NCBI GenBank assembly: GCA_947497495.1
Contig: CANMGT010000001.1
Location: forward strand, 868,001-932,000
Direction of reading: 5' to 3'
Length of the DNA: 64,000 bases
Source: an uncultured Lentibacter sp.
Lineage (GTDB): Bacteria > Pseudomonadota > Alphaproteobacteria > Rhodobacterales > Rhodobacteraceae
Of the stretch, positions 26,186 through 35,971 are shown one piece after another. Each line of letters opens with the position of its first letter. Within the stretch, counting starts at the first letter, position 1. Position numbers and translations under genes: made by a program. The notes under the pieces are model-generated. The model saw only the letters and a list, made by a program, of their open reading frames with translations. It was not told where the DNA came from and did no database searches.

Positions 26186-27775
26186 TTAGTGCCGGAAGTG
26201 GCGCATCCCCGTCAAGACCATTGCAAGCCCAGCCTCGTCGGCGGCCTTGATAACCTCGTCATCGCGCATCGAGCCGCCCGGTTGAATGACGGCCGTTGCG
26301 CCTGCTTCGGCGGCGGCAAGCAAGCCGTCCGCGAAGGGGAAGAACGCATCTGACGCCACAACAGAGCCTTTCGCGAGGCTCTCGGGCAAGCCACACTCCT
26401 CAGCCATGCGCGCCGCTTTGAACGCGGCGATCGTCGAGCTGTCAACGCGGCTCATCTGGCCCGCGCCGACGCCGACTGTCGCTTTGTCTTTGACATAGAC
26501 GATGGCGTTTGACTTGACGTGTTTGGCAACTGTCCAGGCAAACAGCATATCGGCCAGTTCGGCCTCGGATGGCTGGCGTTTGGTGACAACCTTGAGGTCG
26601 TCGAGCGTGATAAAGCCGCTGTCCTTGTCCTGCACGAGCAAGCCGCCAGACACCTGACGGTAGCTGAGTTGGGCCTGTTTAGGGTCTGCCAAAGCGCCGG
26701 TTGTGAGCAGGCGCAGGTTTTTCTTCTTGGCAAAAACTTCGCGGGCCTCGTCGGTAACGTCGGGCGCGATAACAACCTCTGTAAAGATGCCTGCGATCTC
26801 TTCTGCGGTCTCGCCATCAAGCACCTGGTTCAGCGCGATGATGCCGCCGAAGGCTGAGGTGCGGTCACAGTCAAATGCGCGATTGTAGGCTTCTTTGAGG
26901 GTCTCGCCACGGGCCACACCGCACGGGTTGGCGTGTTTGATGATCGCAACTGCAGGCCCGTCTTCGGGCGCAAACTCGCTGACCAGCTCAAACGCTGCAT
27001 CCGTGTCGTTGATGTTGTTGTAGCTCAGTTCTTTGCCTTGGTGCTGTGTCGCCGTCGAAACGCCGGGGCGCGACGAGCCGTCAAGGTAGAACGCGGCTTG
27101 CTGGTGCGGGTTCTCGCCGTAACGCAGCGTTTGTGCGAGCGTGCCGGCAAAGGCACGGCGGCGCGGTGTCTGCTCTTCCAGCGCACTCGCCATCCAAGCC
27201 GAGACGGCCGCGTCATAGGCGCCTGTGCGCGCGTAGGCTGTCAACGCAAGGCGCTGGCGGAAGGCGTAAGTTGTCTGGCCATCGTTTGCGTCAAGCTCGG
27301 CGAGCAGGGCTGCGTAGTCTTCCACGTCGACAACTGTGCTGACAAAGGCGTGGTTCTTGGCCGCTGCGCGGATCATCGCGGGCCCGCCGATGTCGATGTT
27401 CTCGATCATCTCGTCGTAGTCGGCGCCACGGGCCAGAGCCGCTTCAAACGGGTAGAGGTTGACGACCAGCAAGTCGATCGCGCCGATGCCGTGCTCCTCC
27501 ATCGCGTCAGTGTGTGTTTTGGTGTCGCGCAGGGCCAGAAGGCCGCCATGCACCATCGGATGAAGTGTCTTCACGCGGCCGTCCATCATCTCGGGGAAGC
27601 CTGTGATCTCGGCGACGTCTTTCACGTTAAGGCCCGCGTCGCGGAGCGTCTTGGCGCTGCCGCCCGTCGAGAGCAACTCGACGCCGCGTTCTGCAAGGGC
27701 TGTGGCGAGATCAACAAGGCCGGTTTTGTCTGAAACTGACAGAAGGGCGCGGCAGATGGGGGCTTTATCGCTCAT
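26186..27775 (-). CDS. purH: Bifunctional AICAR formyltransferase / IMP cyclohydrolase
   Basis: 529 residues, the usual PurH length. N-terminal MGS-like IMP cyclohydrolase domain (about 1-200, [30 protein letters not shown]) and C-terminal AICAR transformylase with [11 protein letters not shown] and FPFADGL. Catalyses the last two steps of purine synthesis. The start at 27775 follows GGAGAC; the open frame to 27838 is an artefactual extension. Confidence 0.96.
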   Translation of the reverse strand: MSDKAPICRALLSVSDKTGLVDLATALAERGVELLSTGGSAKTLRDAGLNVKDVAEITGFPEMMDGRVKTLHPMVHGGLLALRDTKTHTDAMEEHGIGAIDLLVVNLYPFEAALARGADYDEMIENIDIGGPAMIRAAAKNHAFVSTVVDVEDYAALLAELDANDGQTTYAFRQRLALTAYARTGAYDAAVSAWMASALEEQTPRRRAFAGTLAQTLRYGENPHQQAAFYLDGSSRPGVSTATQHQGKELSYNNINDTDAAFELVSEFAPEDGPAVAIIKHANPCGVARGETLKEAYNRAFDCDRTSAFGGIIALNQVLDGETAEEIAGIFTEVVIAPDVTDEAREVFAKKKNLRLLTTGALADPKQAQLSYRQVSGGLLVQDKDSGFITLDDLKVVTKRQPSEAELADMLFAWTVAKHVKSNAIVYVKDKATVGVGAGQMSRVDSSTIAAFKAARMAEECGLPESLAKGSVVASDAFFPFADGLLAAAEAGATAVIQPGGSMRDDEVIKAADEAGLAMVLTGMRHFRH

Positions 27776-27892
27776 GGATATGTCTCCGAAAGGGGCTGTT
27801 AACGGGATTTGAGCACCGCATACGCCATCGGACGCCAAGATAGAACTGCCGATATGTCGCGTTAGCGCAATAAACGGCTGTTTTTTGCGGGG

Positions 27893-29641
27893 TCAGCGCG
27901 CTTGATCGTCTTGGTAGAGCTGATCTGCGTTCACATCGCGGATGCTGACAGGGGTGTCCTGCGCTTTGGCAAGCGACCAGCGGATGCGCGTTGCGTATTC
28001 CGTCGCGCGCGCCGAAATGACAACTTGCTTGCTGGCCCGCGGCTTGAGGCGGCCTGTTTCGAGGTAAACACTGGCCTCAAGGCTGAGTTTGGCCTCGCCA
28101 CCCGTGCGCAAAACCCAGATTTCACCACTGCGCAGCGCAAGCGACACTGCCGCGCCGCCCAAGTCGACGGCAGCGTCAACTTCAGGGTGCAAGTGAAAGC
28201 GGATGTGAAACAACTGGCCCGGTTCAAGCGCGTGCTGGGTTGCTTTCAGAAAGGTGTTCTTGTCGGCCTCTTCGATTGCGACGAGCAAGTCTTCGCCCGC
28301 AACGCCGCGGCCATCATATGTCATCTCGAGGGTGCGCGCGTGGGTCAGGCCGTGTGACTTGAGCCAGCCGTCATGGCCGCCCTCAAAGCGCATGCCGTCG
28401 CTGGCCTGACTTATGGCAACAGGCACGCGGTTTGGGCCGTTGATGAAAAGCTCGGAGCCATCGCGGGCAGGGGCAGACAGCCGCGAGGATGAGACACCAT
28501 CAAGCCCCAGCGTGCTGTGCGAGGGCGTGGCGCGGCCTGCGCGGCGCCAGTCGGGGCCAAAGCAGGCGCCTGAGCCGCAGTTGACGATCAGCGGGCGGCG
28601 GCCTGACGTCAGCTCGAACGCCAGTGTTGAGGCATGGGCGTTGTGGCTGGCTTTGCCCGAGGGCGGCAACGCCGCGTCGACAAGTATCGTGGTGCGGCCC
28701 GCCGAGAGGCGCGCAAAGCCCATAGACAGCCCGTCAGGCGCGGCAGGCTTGACGCCAGACGCCGCGAGCGCGTGTTCAAGCCGCCCCTCTATGCCTTTGC
28801 CGCCGCCGTGAAAGCGCGCCAAGGCGCCGTCGGCGTGGCGCAGGCTGCGAAGGGTCGGCGCGATACGCAGCAGGGCAGCCTCGTGTTCGGGCGTGACAGG
28901 GTAGCCCGTTTCGCGCAGGGCCAGTGCCGCCCATGACAGCAGCGTGAACACTTCAAGCAACTCTTCTGGATTGCGCGTTGGCAAGCCGCCTTCCGCGTCG
29001 ATCTGGGAGGCGCATTCCTTCGCCAGCGCCCTTTGCGCGGGCTCGATGTGTCGGCTCATGCCTTCAAGAGAAAGCGCTGCATAGATGAGGCCTGTGAGAG
29101 CTTCGAAGCGGGCCAAGCCGGGGCGCGAAGCCTGCCAGCGTTTGCCCAAAAAGTTTGTCTGGTGCGCGAGCGAGCGGAAGAAGGCGTCGGAGGCGTCTTT
29201 CTCGCTGGTTTGCATCAAAAAGAACGCGTGATTGATCCAGCGGATCAGGCGGCGGCCCGTTATCTCGGGTGTCCAGCCGGGGCCGGTGCCCTGGCCAAAG
29301 CGTTCGCACCACTGGATCAGCCAAGTCTGGGCGCAAAGCCGCGCCGCGCTGTCGCCGACGGCGGCCAAGTCATCAAGCCACACAAAGCCCTGCGTTTCGC
29401 GGGCAAACTCGGGGGAAGCGAGGGGCAAATCCCAGAACTCTTTGCGCGCCCCTGTCAGCAGTTGGCCTGCAAACAGGTAGTTGCCCGCGACAAGCTGTTT
29501 GCCCCGTGCGAACAGCCCGATGGTGCGCGGCTCGGGTTGCGAGACAAAAGCCGTCGGCGGCGTTGAAAACGCCCCGATCCGCGCGTGAAAGCGGTTAAAA
29601 AAACGCGTGACAAACGCGCCTAGCGGTTCTTGTTCGGACAT
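27893..29641 (-). CDS. Heparinase II/III-like protein
   Basis: 582 residues. An N-terminal alpha-toroid region with many Trp and Leu residues (about 60-300) and a C-terminal beta-rich domain with the heparinase II/III hallmark SHNAHASTLAFELTSG and ATPSHSTLGLDG. The family cleaves uronic-acid polysaccharides, but this alphaproteobacterial branch has no proven substrate and here lacks an obvious signal peptide. It is upstream of purH and downstream of the rsmB-type gene on the minus strand; the same order is common in the group. A role in cell-surface polysaccharide turnover is inference. Confidence 0.82.
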   Translation of the reverse strand: MSEQEPLGAFVTRFFNRFHARIGAFSTPPTAFVSQPEPRTIGLFARGKQLVAGNYLFAGQLLTGARKEFWDLPLASPEFARETQGFVWLDDLAAVGDSAARLCAQTWLIQWCERFGQGTGPGWTPEITGRRLIRWINHAFFLMQTSEKDASDAFFRSLAHQTNFLGKRWQASRPGLARFEALTGLIYAALSLEGMSRHIEPAQRALAKECASQIDAEGGLPTRNPEELLEVFTLLSWAALALRETGYPVTPEHEAALLRIAPTLRSLRHADGALARFHGGGKGIEGRLEHALAASGVKPAAPDGLSMGFARLSAGRTTILVDAALPPSGKASHNAHASTLAFELTSGRRPLIVNCGSGACFGPDWRRAGRATPSHSTLGLDGVSSSRLSAPARDGSELFINGPNRVPVAISQASDGMRFEGGHDGWLKSHGLTHARTLEMTYDGRGVAGEDLLVAIEEADKNTFLKATQHALEPGQLFHIRFHLHPEVDAAVDLGGAAVSLALRSGEIWVLRTGGEAKLSLEASVYLETGRLKPRASKQVVISARATEYATRIRWSLAKAQDTPVSIRDVNADQLYQDDQAR

Positions 29642-29734
29642 ACTGCTCTGCCTCTTGCACCGTTTTCGGTGTCTTTATAGGCAGATACTACACAGCGAGT
29701 TGGCTTTGGTCACTAGCGAAAAGCGCGCGCGGGC

Positions 29735-30994
29735 CTATTGAGCGCGTTTCAGCACAGCGATGTAAAAACCGTCCATCCCGCCGAGCGCGCTCCAGTAATC
29801 GGGGCGCAGGCGCAATCCGCCCTCTTCGGTGATCCACTCAGGGTCGATCCCGTCGCGCTTCAGCGCCTCGGTGTCTGCGGCAAAGTCGGGGTGGGTTTCG
29901 AGGAAGTCTTCAACCTGCACCTCGCCCTCGTCTGGCAAGAGAGAACAAGTGCAATAGACAAGCCGACCGCCTTTTTTAACGAGGCTGGCGGTATGCGCGA
30001 GCATCCGCGCCTGCAACTCGATCAGCGGGCCGAATGTATCGCCGTTTTTGGCGTGCGGCAGGTCGGGGTGGCGGCGTATTGTGCCTGTGGCCGAGCAGGG
30101 CGCGTCAAGCAAAACAGCGTCATAACTGCCAGCGTGCTCAAGCGCGTCACCACAGACGACCTTGGCGGTGAGATGCGTGCGCGCTAGGTTTTCCTGCACC
30201 CGCTTGAGGCGGTTCTCGGAGAGATCAAGAGCGGTAACATCTGCTCCCGTTGCTGCCAGCTGCATTGTCTTGCCACCCGGGGCGCAGCACATGTCGAGCA
30301 CGGTTTCGCCCGCCTTCGCGTTGAGCAGCTTGGCGGGCAGGGCGGCGGCGGCGTCTTGAACCCACCAGTCGCCTTCCGAGAAGCCTTCAAGGGCGGTGAC
30401 TTGCCCCGCGTCCTGCAGCCGGACAGAGCCGAAGGGCGTGAGTGTGCCGCCGAGCTTTTCAGCCCAGTCAGCCGCGCCTGACTTCACGGAAATATCAAGC
30501 GGCGCACCGGCGTGATGCGCAACTTCCATCGCTCCGACGACGTCGCGGCTATAGGCCTCTGACAGCGGGCCACGCAGCCACTTGGGCAAGCGCGGCGCGC
30601 GCAGGATCGCGAACTTCTCGGGCACATCGGCGGCCACCTTGCGTAGAACGGCGTTTACCAGCCCTTTCATGGAGCCGTATTTCTTGTGCTTGCTCACCAG
30701 CGTCACGGCCTCGTTAACAACTCCGTGGGCGTCGCCGCCTTGGGCGAGCTCAATAGTGCTGAGGCGCAAAAGGTTCATCACGTAAGGAGAGGGCGCTTTG
30801 CGCAGGTGCGACTTGAGGAGTTTATCAGCCCGCTCAATGTTGCGCAGAGTTTCGTTGGCGAGCCGCATGGCACGGGCCTTTGAAGCGCCATCAAGCCCCT
30901 CAAGCGCACGCTGAACGCCAGCTTCTGACATCAGGCGGCCCTCGGTGAGCACTTGGTTGAGCATGTTAAGGGCGGCTTGGCGGGGCGTTGGCAT
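29735..30994 (-). CDS. rsmB: RsmB/NOP-family 16S rRNA m5C methyltransferase
   Basis: 419 residues: NusB-like RNA-binding domain (about 1-130, PRQAALNMLNQVLTEG) followed by a SAM-dependent methyltransferase (VLDMCCAPGGKTMQL, ALDLSENRLKRV). The two m5C-methyltransferase cysteines are seen in LDAPCSATGTIRRHPD and YCTCSLLPDEGE. It methylates cytosine in 16S rRNA. The start at 30994 (MPTPRQAAL) skips an unlikely 11-residue extension. It is divergent from the SDHAF4-like small gene with 63 bases between. Confidence 0.9.
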   Translation of the reverse strand: MPTPRQAALNMLNQVLTEGRLMSEAGVQRALEGLDGASKARAMRLANETLRNIERADKLLKSHLRKAPSPYVMNLLRLSTIELAQGGDAHGVVNEAVTLVSKHKKYGSMKGLVNAVLRKVAADVPEKFAILRAPRLPKWLRGPLSEAYSRDVVGAMEVAHHAGAPLDISVKSGAADWAEKLGGTLTPFGSVRLQDAGQVTALEGFSEGDWWVQDAAAALPAKLLNAKAGETVLDMCCAPGGKTMQLAATGADVTALDLSENRLKRVQENLARTHLTAKVVCGDALEHAGSYDAVLLDAPCSATGTIRRHPDLPHAKNGDTFGPLIELQARMLAHTASLVKKGGRLVYCTCSLLPDEGEVQVEDFLETHPDFAADTEALKRDGIDPEWITEEGGLRLRPDYWSALGGMDGFYIAVLKRAQ

Positions 30995-31057
30995 GAGGCA
31001 TCCTTGGCATCTGGTTAGGGGCGGCATATATCAGGGGAGAGCCAAAAGGAATATGCC

Positions 31058-31237
31058 ATGTCGACCCGTGATGACCTACCCGAAGCCGCCAAACGCGCCT
31101 TGGCCGAGGCTGACGAGCGCCGCAAGGCCCGCGAAGCCGCGATGAAAGCCCAGCCCCGCGAGTTGGGCGGACGCGACGGCCCAGACCCCGCGCGCTATGG
31201 CGATTGGGAGAAAAAGGGCATCGCGATCGATTTTTGA
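31058..31237 (+). CDS. Succinate dehydrogenase assembly factor 4-like protein (DUF1674)
   Basis: 59 residues, ATG at 31058 and TGA at 31235-31237, preceded by AAAAGGAAT. The C-terminal block GGRDGPDPARYGDWEKKGIA ending IDF is the DUF1674/SDHAF4 signature; SDHAF4 proteins help mature the flavinylated succinate dehydrogenase subunit. The N-terminal half is a charged helix rich in Ala, Arg and Glu. It is a short gene that lies in a different frame from the longer open frames around it and is easily missed. It is divergent from rsmB and followed by AT-rich hairpins. Confidence 0.85.
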   Translation: MSTRDDLPEAAKRALAEADERRKAREAAMKAQPRELGGRDGPDPARYGDWEKKGIAIDF

Positions 31238-31260
31238 AATCTTGGACCAGCAAAAGGCGC

Positions 31261-31303
31261 AAGAATTTTCGAAAATTCTTGATAATTTTCTTGTAAGAAA
31301 ATT
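31261..31303. terminator. Two adjacent AT-rich hairpins between convergent genes
   Basis: A perfect 20-base palindrome at 31261-31280 (AAGAATTTTC and its complement) is followed by a second with 9-base arms at 31284-31292 / 31295-31303 (AATTTTCTT-GT-AAGAAAATT). The inner arms could also pair with each other, so the two hairpins are mutually exclusive. They lie between the small SDHAF4-like gene and the end of dapB, and probably terminate both. Confidence 0.6.
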
Positions 31304-31319
31304 GGCGCTTGTTGAGAGC

Positions 31320-32129
31320 TTAGAGCCCTAGAACATCGATCATGTCATATTGGCCGGGGGATTTGTCTTGGCCCCAGAGCGCGGCTTTGAGAGCACCGCG
31401 GGCGAAAACAGACCGGTCAGACGCGATGTGGCGCAGGATGATGCGCTCGCCTGCTGCGGCAAACATCACGTCGTGCTCGCCGACAATGTCTCCGCCTCGG
31501 ATCGCTGTGAAGCCGATGTCGCCTTTCTTGCGCGCACCTGTGATGCCGTCGCGGCCGCTGTCTTTGACATCCGCCAGCGCGACGCCACGGCCTTCGGCGG
31601 CGGCCTCACCAAGCATGAGAGCCGTGCCCGAGGGCGCATCGACTTTCTGGTTGTGGTGCGCCTCGATCACCTCGATGTCGTAGTCTTCATCGAGGGCTGC
31701 TGCGACTTTCTTTGTGAGCTGGGTTAGCAAGTTTACACCGAGGCTCATGTTGCCTGCGCGCACGATAACGGCGTGGTGCGAAGCAGGCCCTAACTTGGCG
31801 ATTTCATTGTCTGACATACCAGTTGTGCCGATCACGTGAACAGCCCGCGCCTGCGCTGCAAGGGCGGCAAACTCAAGCGTGGCGGCGGGCGCTGTAAAGT
31901 CGATCACCGCTTGAGCACGTGCGAAAGCTGGCAGCGGGTCGGCCTCGACTAAAACGCCGATGTCACCCAGCCCGCAGAGCTGGCCGATGTCTTGCCCGAG
32001 CCACGCGTGCCCTTCGCGCTCGATCGCGCCGACAAGGCGGGCCTTGTCAGACGCCACGATTGTTTTGACGAGCATCTGGCCCATACGGCCCGAGGCTCCG
32101 GTGACGACGATACCTGGCAGATCTGACAT
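31320..32129 (-). CDS. dapB: 4-hydroxy-tetrahydrodipicolinate reductase
   Basis: 269 residues, normal DapB length. Nucleotide-binding GASGRMGQ near the N-terminus and substrate/catalytic motif [16 protein letters not shown]. Cytoplasmic step of the lysine/diaminopimelate pathway. The start at 32129 ([11 protein letters not shown]) matches the family. It is divergent from rbfA with 88 bases between; the next pathway gene upstream in the pathway, dapA, is about 9 kb away at 40819-41694. Confidence 0.95.
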   Translation of the reverse strand: MSDLPGIVVTGASGRMGQMLVKTIVASDKARLVGAIEREGHAWLGQDIGQLCGLGDIGVLVEADPLPAFARAQAVIDFTAPAATLEFAALAAQARAVHVIGTTGMSDNEIAKLGPASHHAVIVRAGNMSLGVNLLTQLTKKVAAALDEDYDIEVIEAHHNQKVDAPSGTALMLGEAAAEGRGVALADVKDSGRDGITGARKKGDIGFTAIRGGDIVGEHDVMFAAAGERIILRHIASDRSVFARGALKAALWGQDKSPGQYDMIDVLGL

Positions 32130-32217
32130 GTTATGCTCCGCTAAAATGTTGCTTGCCCCGCTCATAACGCGCCGAAGCACGCTTGGCAAAGCTTTGCAGA
32201 GTGGTTACTTGCTGGAT

Positions 32218-32610
32218 ATGGCTAAGAACAATTCAAATGACGGTGCCCCGACACAGCGTATGCTGCGCGTGGGCGAACTTATCCGCCGCACGCTGGCGCA
32301 ACTCTTGATGCAGGGTGAGGTGCATGACCCTGACCTCAACCGCCTGTCTATCACGGTGGGCGAGGTGCGCGTGTCCAAAGACCTCAAGATTGCGACAGCC
32401 TATGTCTTGCCGCTCGGGGGCGAGGGCAAAGACGTTGTTATCGAGCTTCTGGCGCGTAACAAATATGAGCTGCGCAAGATGATCGGCAAAAAGATCGGCC
32501 TCAGGCACACGCCTGACCTGCGCTTCAGGCTGGATGACACCTTTGACCAGATGGATGCGACGAACGCCATGTTCGCGCGCGCTGAGGTAAAGCGTGATCT
32601 GGATAACTAG
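32218..32610 (+). CDS. rbfA: 30S ribosome-binding factor A
   Basis: 130 residues, KH-type fold. [46 protein letters not shown] and [17 protein letters not shown] are typical RbfA blocks. Needed for 16S rRNA 5' processing and 30S maturation. The start ATG at 32218 gives the normal N-terminus. Its 3' end overlaps the next gene by 17 bases, so it is cotranscribed with a phosphodiester glycosidase-like gene and truB. Confidence 0.94.
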   Translation: MAKNNSNDGAPTQRMLRVGELIRRTLAQLLMQGEVHDPDLNRLSITVGEVRVSKDLKIATAYVLPLGGEGKDVVIELLARNKYELRKMIGKKIGLRHTPDLRFRLDDTFDQMDATNAMFARAEVKRDLDN

Positions 32611-33337
32611 GGCGGCTCTGGCCTTCGGGTTGGCGTGCTGTGCACAGGGCGCTTTGGCCGTCCAGTGCGAAGACCGCAGCTTTGAGGGCAATTCCTACAC
32701 GATCTGCGAAGTCGATGCAGCTCATGAGGAGATGCGCCTGTTTTACAAAGAGGGTGAGGGAGGCTCTGTCTTGGGCCAGTTTTTTGCCGTGAATGACGTG
32801 CTGAAGCTTGAAAACAAGCAGCTTGCCTTCGCGATGAACGCGGGGATGTACCACGACGACCGCTCGCCTGTTGGCCACTACCTTGAGGACGGCGTAGAGC
32901 TGATGCGCGTCATTCCAAACGCCGGGCCGGGCAACTTTGGCCTGCTGCCAAACGGGGTGTTTTGCATTGGCGAAACCCGCGCTGATGTGTTTGAAACCAA
33001 GCGCTATTTGGCCGAGAAACCGCAGTGTAAACACGCCACGCAATCAGGCCCGATGCTTGTTATCGACGGCGAGCTGCACCCCCGGTTCTTGCCCGACAGC
33101 ACCAGCCGCTATACGCGCAACGGCGTCGCCACAAGCGAAGACGGGCAGCGCGCTGTTTTCGTCATTTCCAACGGGCGGGTGACATTTCACGAAATGGGCA
33201 GTTTTGTGCGCGACAGCCTGAAACTGCCGCAAGCGCTTTACTTTGATGGCAACGTCTCGCGCATTTATGCGCCAAGTCTTGGCCGCGACGATAAGGGTTT
33301 TCTGCTCGGGCCGATCGTCGGCGTCGTAGAGCCATAA
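32594..33337 (+). CDS. Exported phosphodiester glycosidase-family protein (DUF2233/NAGPA)
   Basis: 247 residues with a signal peptide (about 1-22, [10 protein letters not shown]). The DUF2233/NAGPA domain is seen in [42 protein letters not shown] and [18 protein letters not shown]. Family members remove GlcNAc-type caps from phosphodiesters; the substrate here is unknown. It starts with GTG at 32594 inside rbfA (17-base overlap) and is followed 32 bases later by truB, so a secreted enzyme is embedded in an RNA-modification operon. A later start is possible but would shorten the signal peptide. Confidence 0.85.
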   Translation: MIWITRAALAFGLACCAQGALAVQCEDRSFEGNSYTICEVDAAHEEMRLFYKEGEGGSVLGQFFAVNDVLKLENKQLAFAMNAGMYHDDRSPVGHYLEDGVELMRVIPNAGPGNFGLLPNGVFCIGETRADVFETKRYLAEKPQCKHATQSGPMLVIDGELHPRFLPDSTSRYTRNGVATSEDGQRAVFVISNGRVTFHEMGSFVRDSLKLPQALYFDGNVSRIYAPSLGRDDKGFLLGPIVGVVEP

Positions 33338-33369
33338 AACCAGCCGAACCTTTAGAGAAAGAGACAAAC

Positions 33370-34275
33370 ATGGCACGCAAACGCAAAGGCCGCGATATTT
33401 CGGGTTGGCTGGTTGTCGACAAGCCTGCGGGGCCCACGTCAACCTCTGTTGTCAACAAAGTGCGCTGGGCGCTTGGCGCCAAGAAAGCGGGCCATGCGGG
33501 CACTCTTGACCCTGACGCAACGGGCGTTTTGGCCGTGGCGCTGGGCGAGGCGACAAAGACCGTTCCCTACATCACCGACGCGCTGAAGGCCTATGAGTTT
33601 GAAGTGACGCTTGGTGCGGCGACGAACACCGATGATGCCGAGGGCGAAGTTGTCGCCACGTCTGACAGTCGCCCGACTGACGATGAGATTAAAGAGGCGC
33701 TGGGCGCTTTTGTGGGCGACATCATGCAAGTGCCGCCGAAATTTTCGGCTGTCAAAATCGATGGGCAGCGCGCTTACAAATTGGCGCGCGAGGGCGAAGA
33801 CATCGAACTGGCAGCGCGGCCTCTTTGGGTTGACGAGTTGACGATGCTTGACCGGAAAGATGACGACCATGTCACGCTGATGATGGTCTGCGGCAAGGGC
33901 GGCTATGTGCGCGCCATTGCGCGTGACTTGGGCGAGGCGCTTGGCTGCAAGGGCCACGTCGCTTGGCTGCGGCGCATCTGGTCTGGGCCGTTTGAGTCGG
34001 AGGATGGCATAGCCTATGCAACCCTTGAAGAGCTTGCGCAAGACCCTGCGCTTGATGCGCATATTCTGCCGCTTGAAGTGGGCCTTGCCGAGCTTCCGGA
34101 AGTGACAACAACCGATGCAGGCGCGGCCAAGCTGCGCAACGGCAACCCGGGAATGGTGCTTGCGGCGGATGTGGAGTATGGCGACGAATGCTGGGCAAGC
34201 CTTGACGGCAAGGCTGTCGCGGTGGGCGTTTACAAGGCGGGCGAGTTGCACCCGAGCCGCGTGTTTAACCAGTGA
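33370..34275 (+). CDS. truB: tRNA pseudouridine(55) synthase
   Basis: 301 residues. The catalytic aspartate is Asp48 in [29 protein letters not shown] and [16 protein letters not shown] also match TruB. It makes the T-loop pseudouridine at tRNA position 55. It follows rbfA and the glycosidase gene as in the common rbfA-truB order, but with the extra gene between. No rpsO is seen immediately downstream; the next gene is a His/Met-rich exported protein. Confidence 0.95.
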   Translation: MARKRKGRDISGWLVVDKPAGPTSTSVVNKVRWALGAKKAGHAGTLDPDATGVLAVALGEATKTVPYITDALKAYEFEVTLGAATNTDDAEGEVVATSDSRPTDDEIKEALGAFVGDIMQVPPKFSAVKIDGQRAYKLAREGEDIELAARPLWVDELTMLDRKDDDHVTLMMVCGKGGYVRAIARDLGEALGCKGHVAWLRRIWSGPFESEDGIAYATLEELAQDPALDAHILPLEVGLAELPEVTTTDAGAAKLRNGNPGMVLAADVEYGDECWASLDGKAVAVGVYKAGELHPSRVFNQ

Positions 34276-34290
34276 TTTCGGGAGCCTGAC

Positions 34291-34863
34291 ATGACTAAAC
34301 CTGTCTACAAATCCAAGCTGTTTATCGGCTTTATCGCGGCGTCTTGCTTGCTGGCTGGCGGGTTTGCCTTCGCGCAGATGAAGGGCGGGCACGGGCAGCA
34401 TATGCACGGCGCGAACGGCCATGACATGGTGAACATGCCGGGGCTACAGGGGCGCAATGCCACGCAAGAGGAAAGCGAAGAGCTGGCGATCATGTTCCGC
34501 CGCTTTGGCGAAATCACCCGCACCGTCGAGAACTTACCCAACGGCATTCGCACGGTGACGTTTTCAGCGGATGAAGAGTTGATGAACGTGGTCACCAGCC
34601 ATGTTATCGGCATGATCGACCGCGTCGATATGGGCGAAAGCCCCGAGATCATCATCCAGTCGCCTACGCTCGACATTCTGTTTGAGCGGCGCGCAAGTAT
34701 CGTGACGGAGATGGATCCGACAGCCGAGGGCATTGTCGTTGTACAGACGTCAGACGACCCTGAAGTTGTCGACGCGCTGCACATTCACGCGGGCGAAGTC
34801 AGCGCCATGGTCGAGCGTGGGATGGAAGCTGTTCACGAGATGATGGCAGCGCGCAACCACTAG
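34291..34863 (+). CDS. Exported His/Met-rich protein of unknown function
   Basis: 190 residues. An N-terminal hydrophobic segment (about 10-29, LFIGFIAASCLLAGGFAFA) acts as signal peptide or anchor. It is followed by a His/Met-rich stretch, MKGGHGQHMHGANGHDMVNM (30-49), which suggests binding of copper or another metal. The rest (ENLPNGIRTVTFSADEELM, IIIQSPTLDILFERRASI, VVVQTSDDPEVVDALHIHA) looks like a conserved domain but no named family was recognised. The start ATG at 34291 follows GGGAG. It is 15 bases after truB. Its stop overlaps the convergent lrgB gene by 4 bases. Confidence 0.75.
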   Translation: MTKPVYKSKLFIGFIAASCLLAGGFAFAQMKGGHGQHMHGANGHDMVNMPGLQGRNATQEESEELAIMFRRFGEITRTVENLPNGIRTVTFSADEELMNVVTSHVIGMIDRVDMGESPEIIIQSPTLDILFERRASIVTEMDPTAEGIVVVQTSDDPEVVDALHIHAGEVSAMVERGMEAVHEMMAARNH

Positions 34864-35576
34864 AAGAATAGCCCCCAGAGCACGGGTAGCAACAGGGCTG
34901 TCGCCATCGCATTGAGGCCCATTGCGAGGCCCGAAAATGCGCCAGCCGTTTCGTTGACTTGCAAGGCGCGGGCCGTGCCGATGCCGTGGCTCGCCGTGCC
35001 AATCGCAAGGCCGCGCGCGCGCCAGTCTTTGACTCCGACCAAATTGAGCAGCATCGGGCCGAACATGGCCCCGAAGATACCCGAGACGATCACCAGAACG
35101 GCGGTGAGCGAAGGCAGCCCGCCAAGCTCTTCCGCGATCGCCATGGCGACAGGCGCTGTGACAGACTTTGGCGCGATCGACGCCAGCAAAGCGCTTGAAC
35201 TGCCGGTGAGCCAAAGCACACCAACAGCAGTAACGATCGCCGCAAGAGAGCCCGAAAGCATGCTGGCGATGATCGCCAAGGCCGACTCGCGCACACGGTG
35301 CCACTGCCGATAAAGCGGGATGGCGAGCGCGACAGTGGCAGGCCCGAGCAGGAAGTGCACAAACTGCGCGCCTTGAAAATATGTGCCGTAGTCGGTGCCT
35401 GTCAGCACCAGCACCGCGACAACAAGCGCGACGGCGCCCAGCACGGGGTTGAGCAGTGGGTTGCGCCCGCCCTTTTCAAACACGAAGCTGGCCGCTTGGA
35501 AGGCTGCGAGCGTTAGCGTGAGGTGAAACAGCGGGGATGCGCTGAGGTAGACCCATGTTTCAGCGAGGCTATTCAT
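34860..35576 (-). CDS. lrgB: LrgB-family membrane protein
   Basis: 238 residues, about seven hydrophobic helices, with typical LrgB/CidB blocks (LLGPATVALAIPLY, SVTAPVAMAIAEELGG, GTASHGIGTARALQ). LrgB works with LrgA in murein-hydrolase control or, as shown for plant and bacterial relatives, in transport of small organic acids such as glycolate or pyruvate. It overlaps lrgA by 8 bases, and there is no lytR-type regulator next to it. Confidence 0.88.
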   Translation of the reverse strand: MNSLAETWVYLSASPLFHLTLTLAAFQAASFVFEKGGRNPLLNPVLGAVALVVAVLVLTGTDYGTYFQGAQFVHFLLGPATVALAIPLYRQWHRVRESALAIIASMLSGSLAAIVTAVGVLWLTGSSSALLASIAPKSVTAPVAMAIAEELGGLPSLTAVLVIVSGIFGAMFGPMLLNLVGVKDWRARGLAIGTASHGIGTARALQVNETAGAFSGLAMGLNAMATALLLPVLWGLFF

Positions 35577-35916
35577 CAGGCGTCTCCTTGCTCAGAAGGC
35601 GCATCATCAGCGCAGTGACGACGATCGCGGCAGAGGTGCTGATCGCGACGGCAAGTGACAGCGGCACCAGCGCGTCAGACAAAAGCTTCACGTGCATGAT
35701 AACGCCTGTCCCTGCGGGGACAAACAGGAGCGACATATTGCGCAAAAGCCCGTCTGCTGTTGTCGACAGATCATCAGGCACTTGGCCGCGGATAAGCAGG
35801 AAAGCGAAGAGAAACGCCATGCCCAGCACGGGGCCGGGCACAGGCAACCCAAGCGCGCCAACTGCGACTTCACCACAAAGCTGACAGAGCAAAATAAGAG
35901 TGAGATAGCCGATCAT
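35569..35916 (-). CDS. lrgA: LrgA/CidA-family membrane protein
   Basis: 115 residues, four hydrophobic helices; LCQLCGEVAVGALGLPVPGPVLGMAFLF and the FVPAGTGVIMH segment are typical of the holin-like LrgA/CidA family. The start at 35916 follows GGAGG. It is translated just ahead of lrgB with an 8-base overlap, forming an inner-membrane pair. Confidence 0.88.
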   Translation of the reverse strand: MIGYLTLILLCQLCGEVAVGALGLPVPGPVLGMAFLFAFLLIRGQVPDDLSTTADGLLRNMSLLFVPAGTGVIMHVKLLSDALVPLSLAVAISTSAAIVVTALMMRLLSKETPDE

Positions 35917-35971
35917 GCGCGCCTCCGGTTTAGGGCCTCACTTTACGCGAGGCCCCCCAAGGCGCAAGGCG

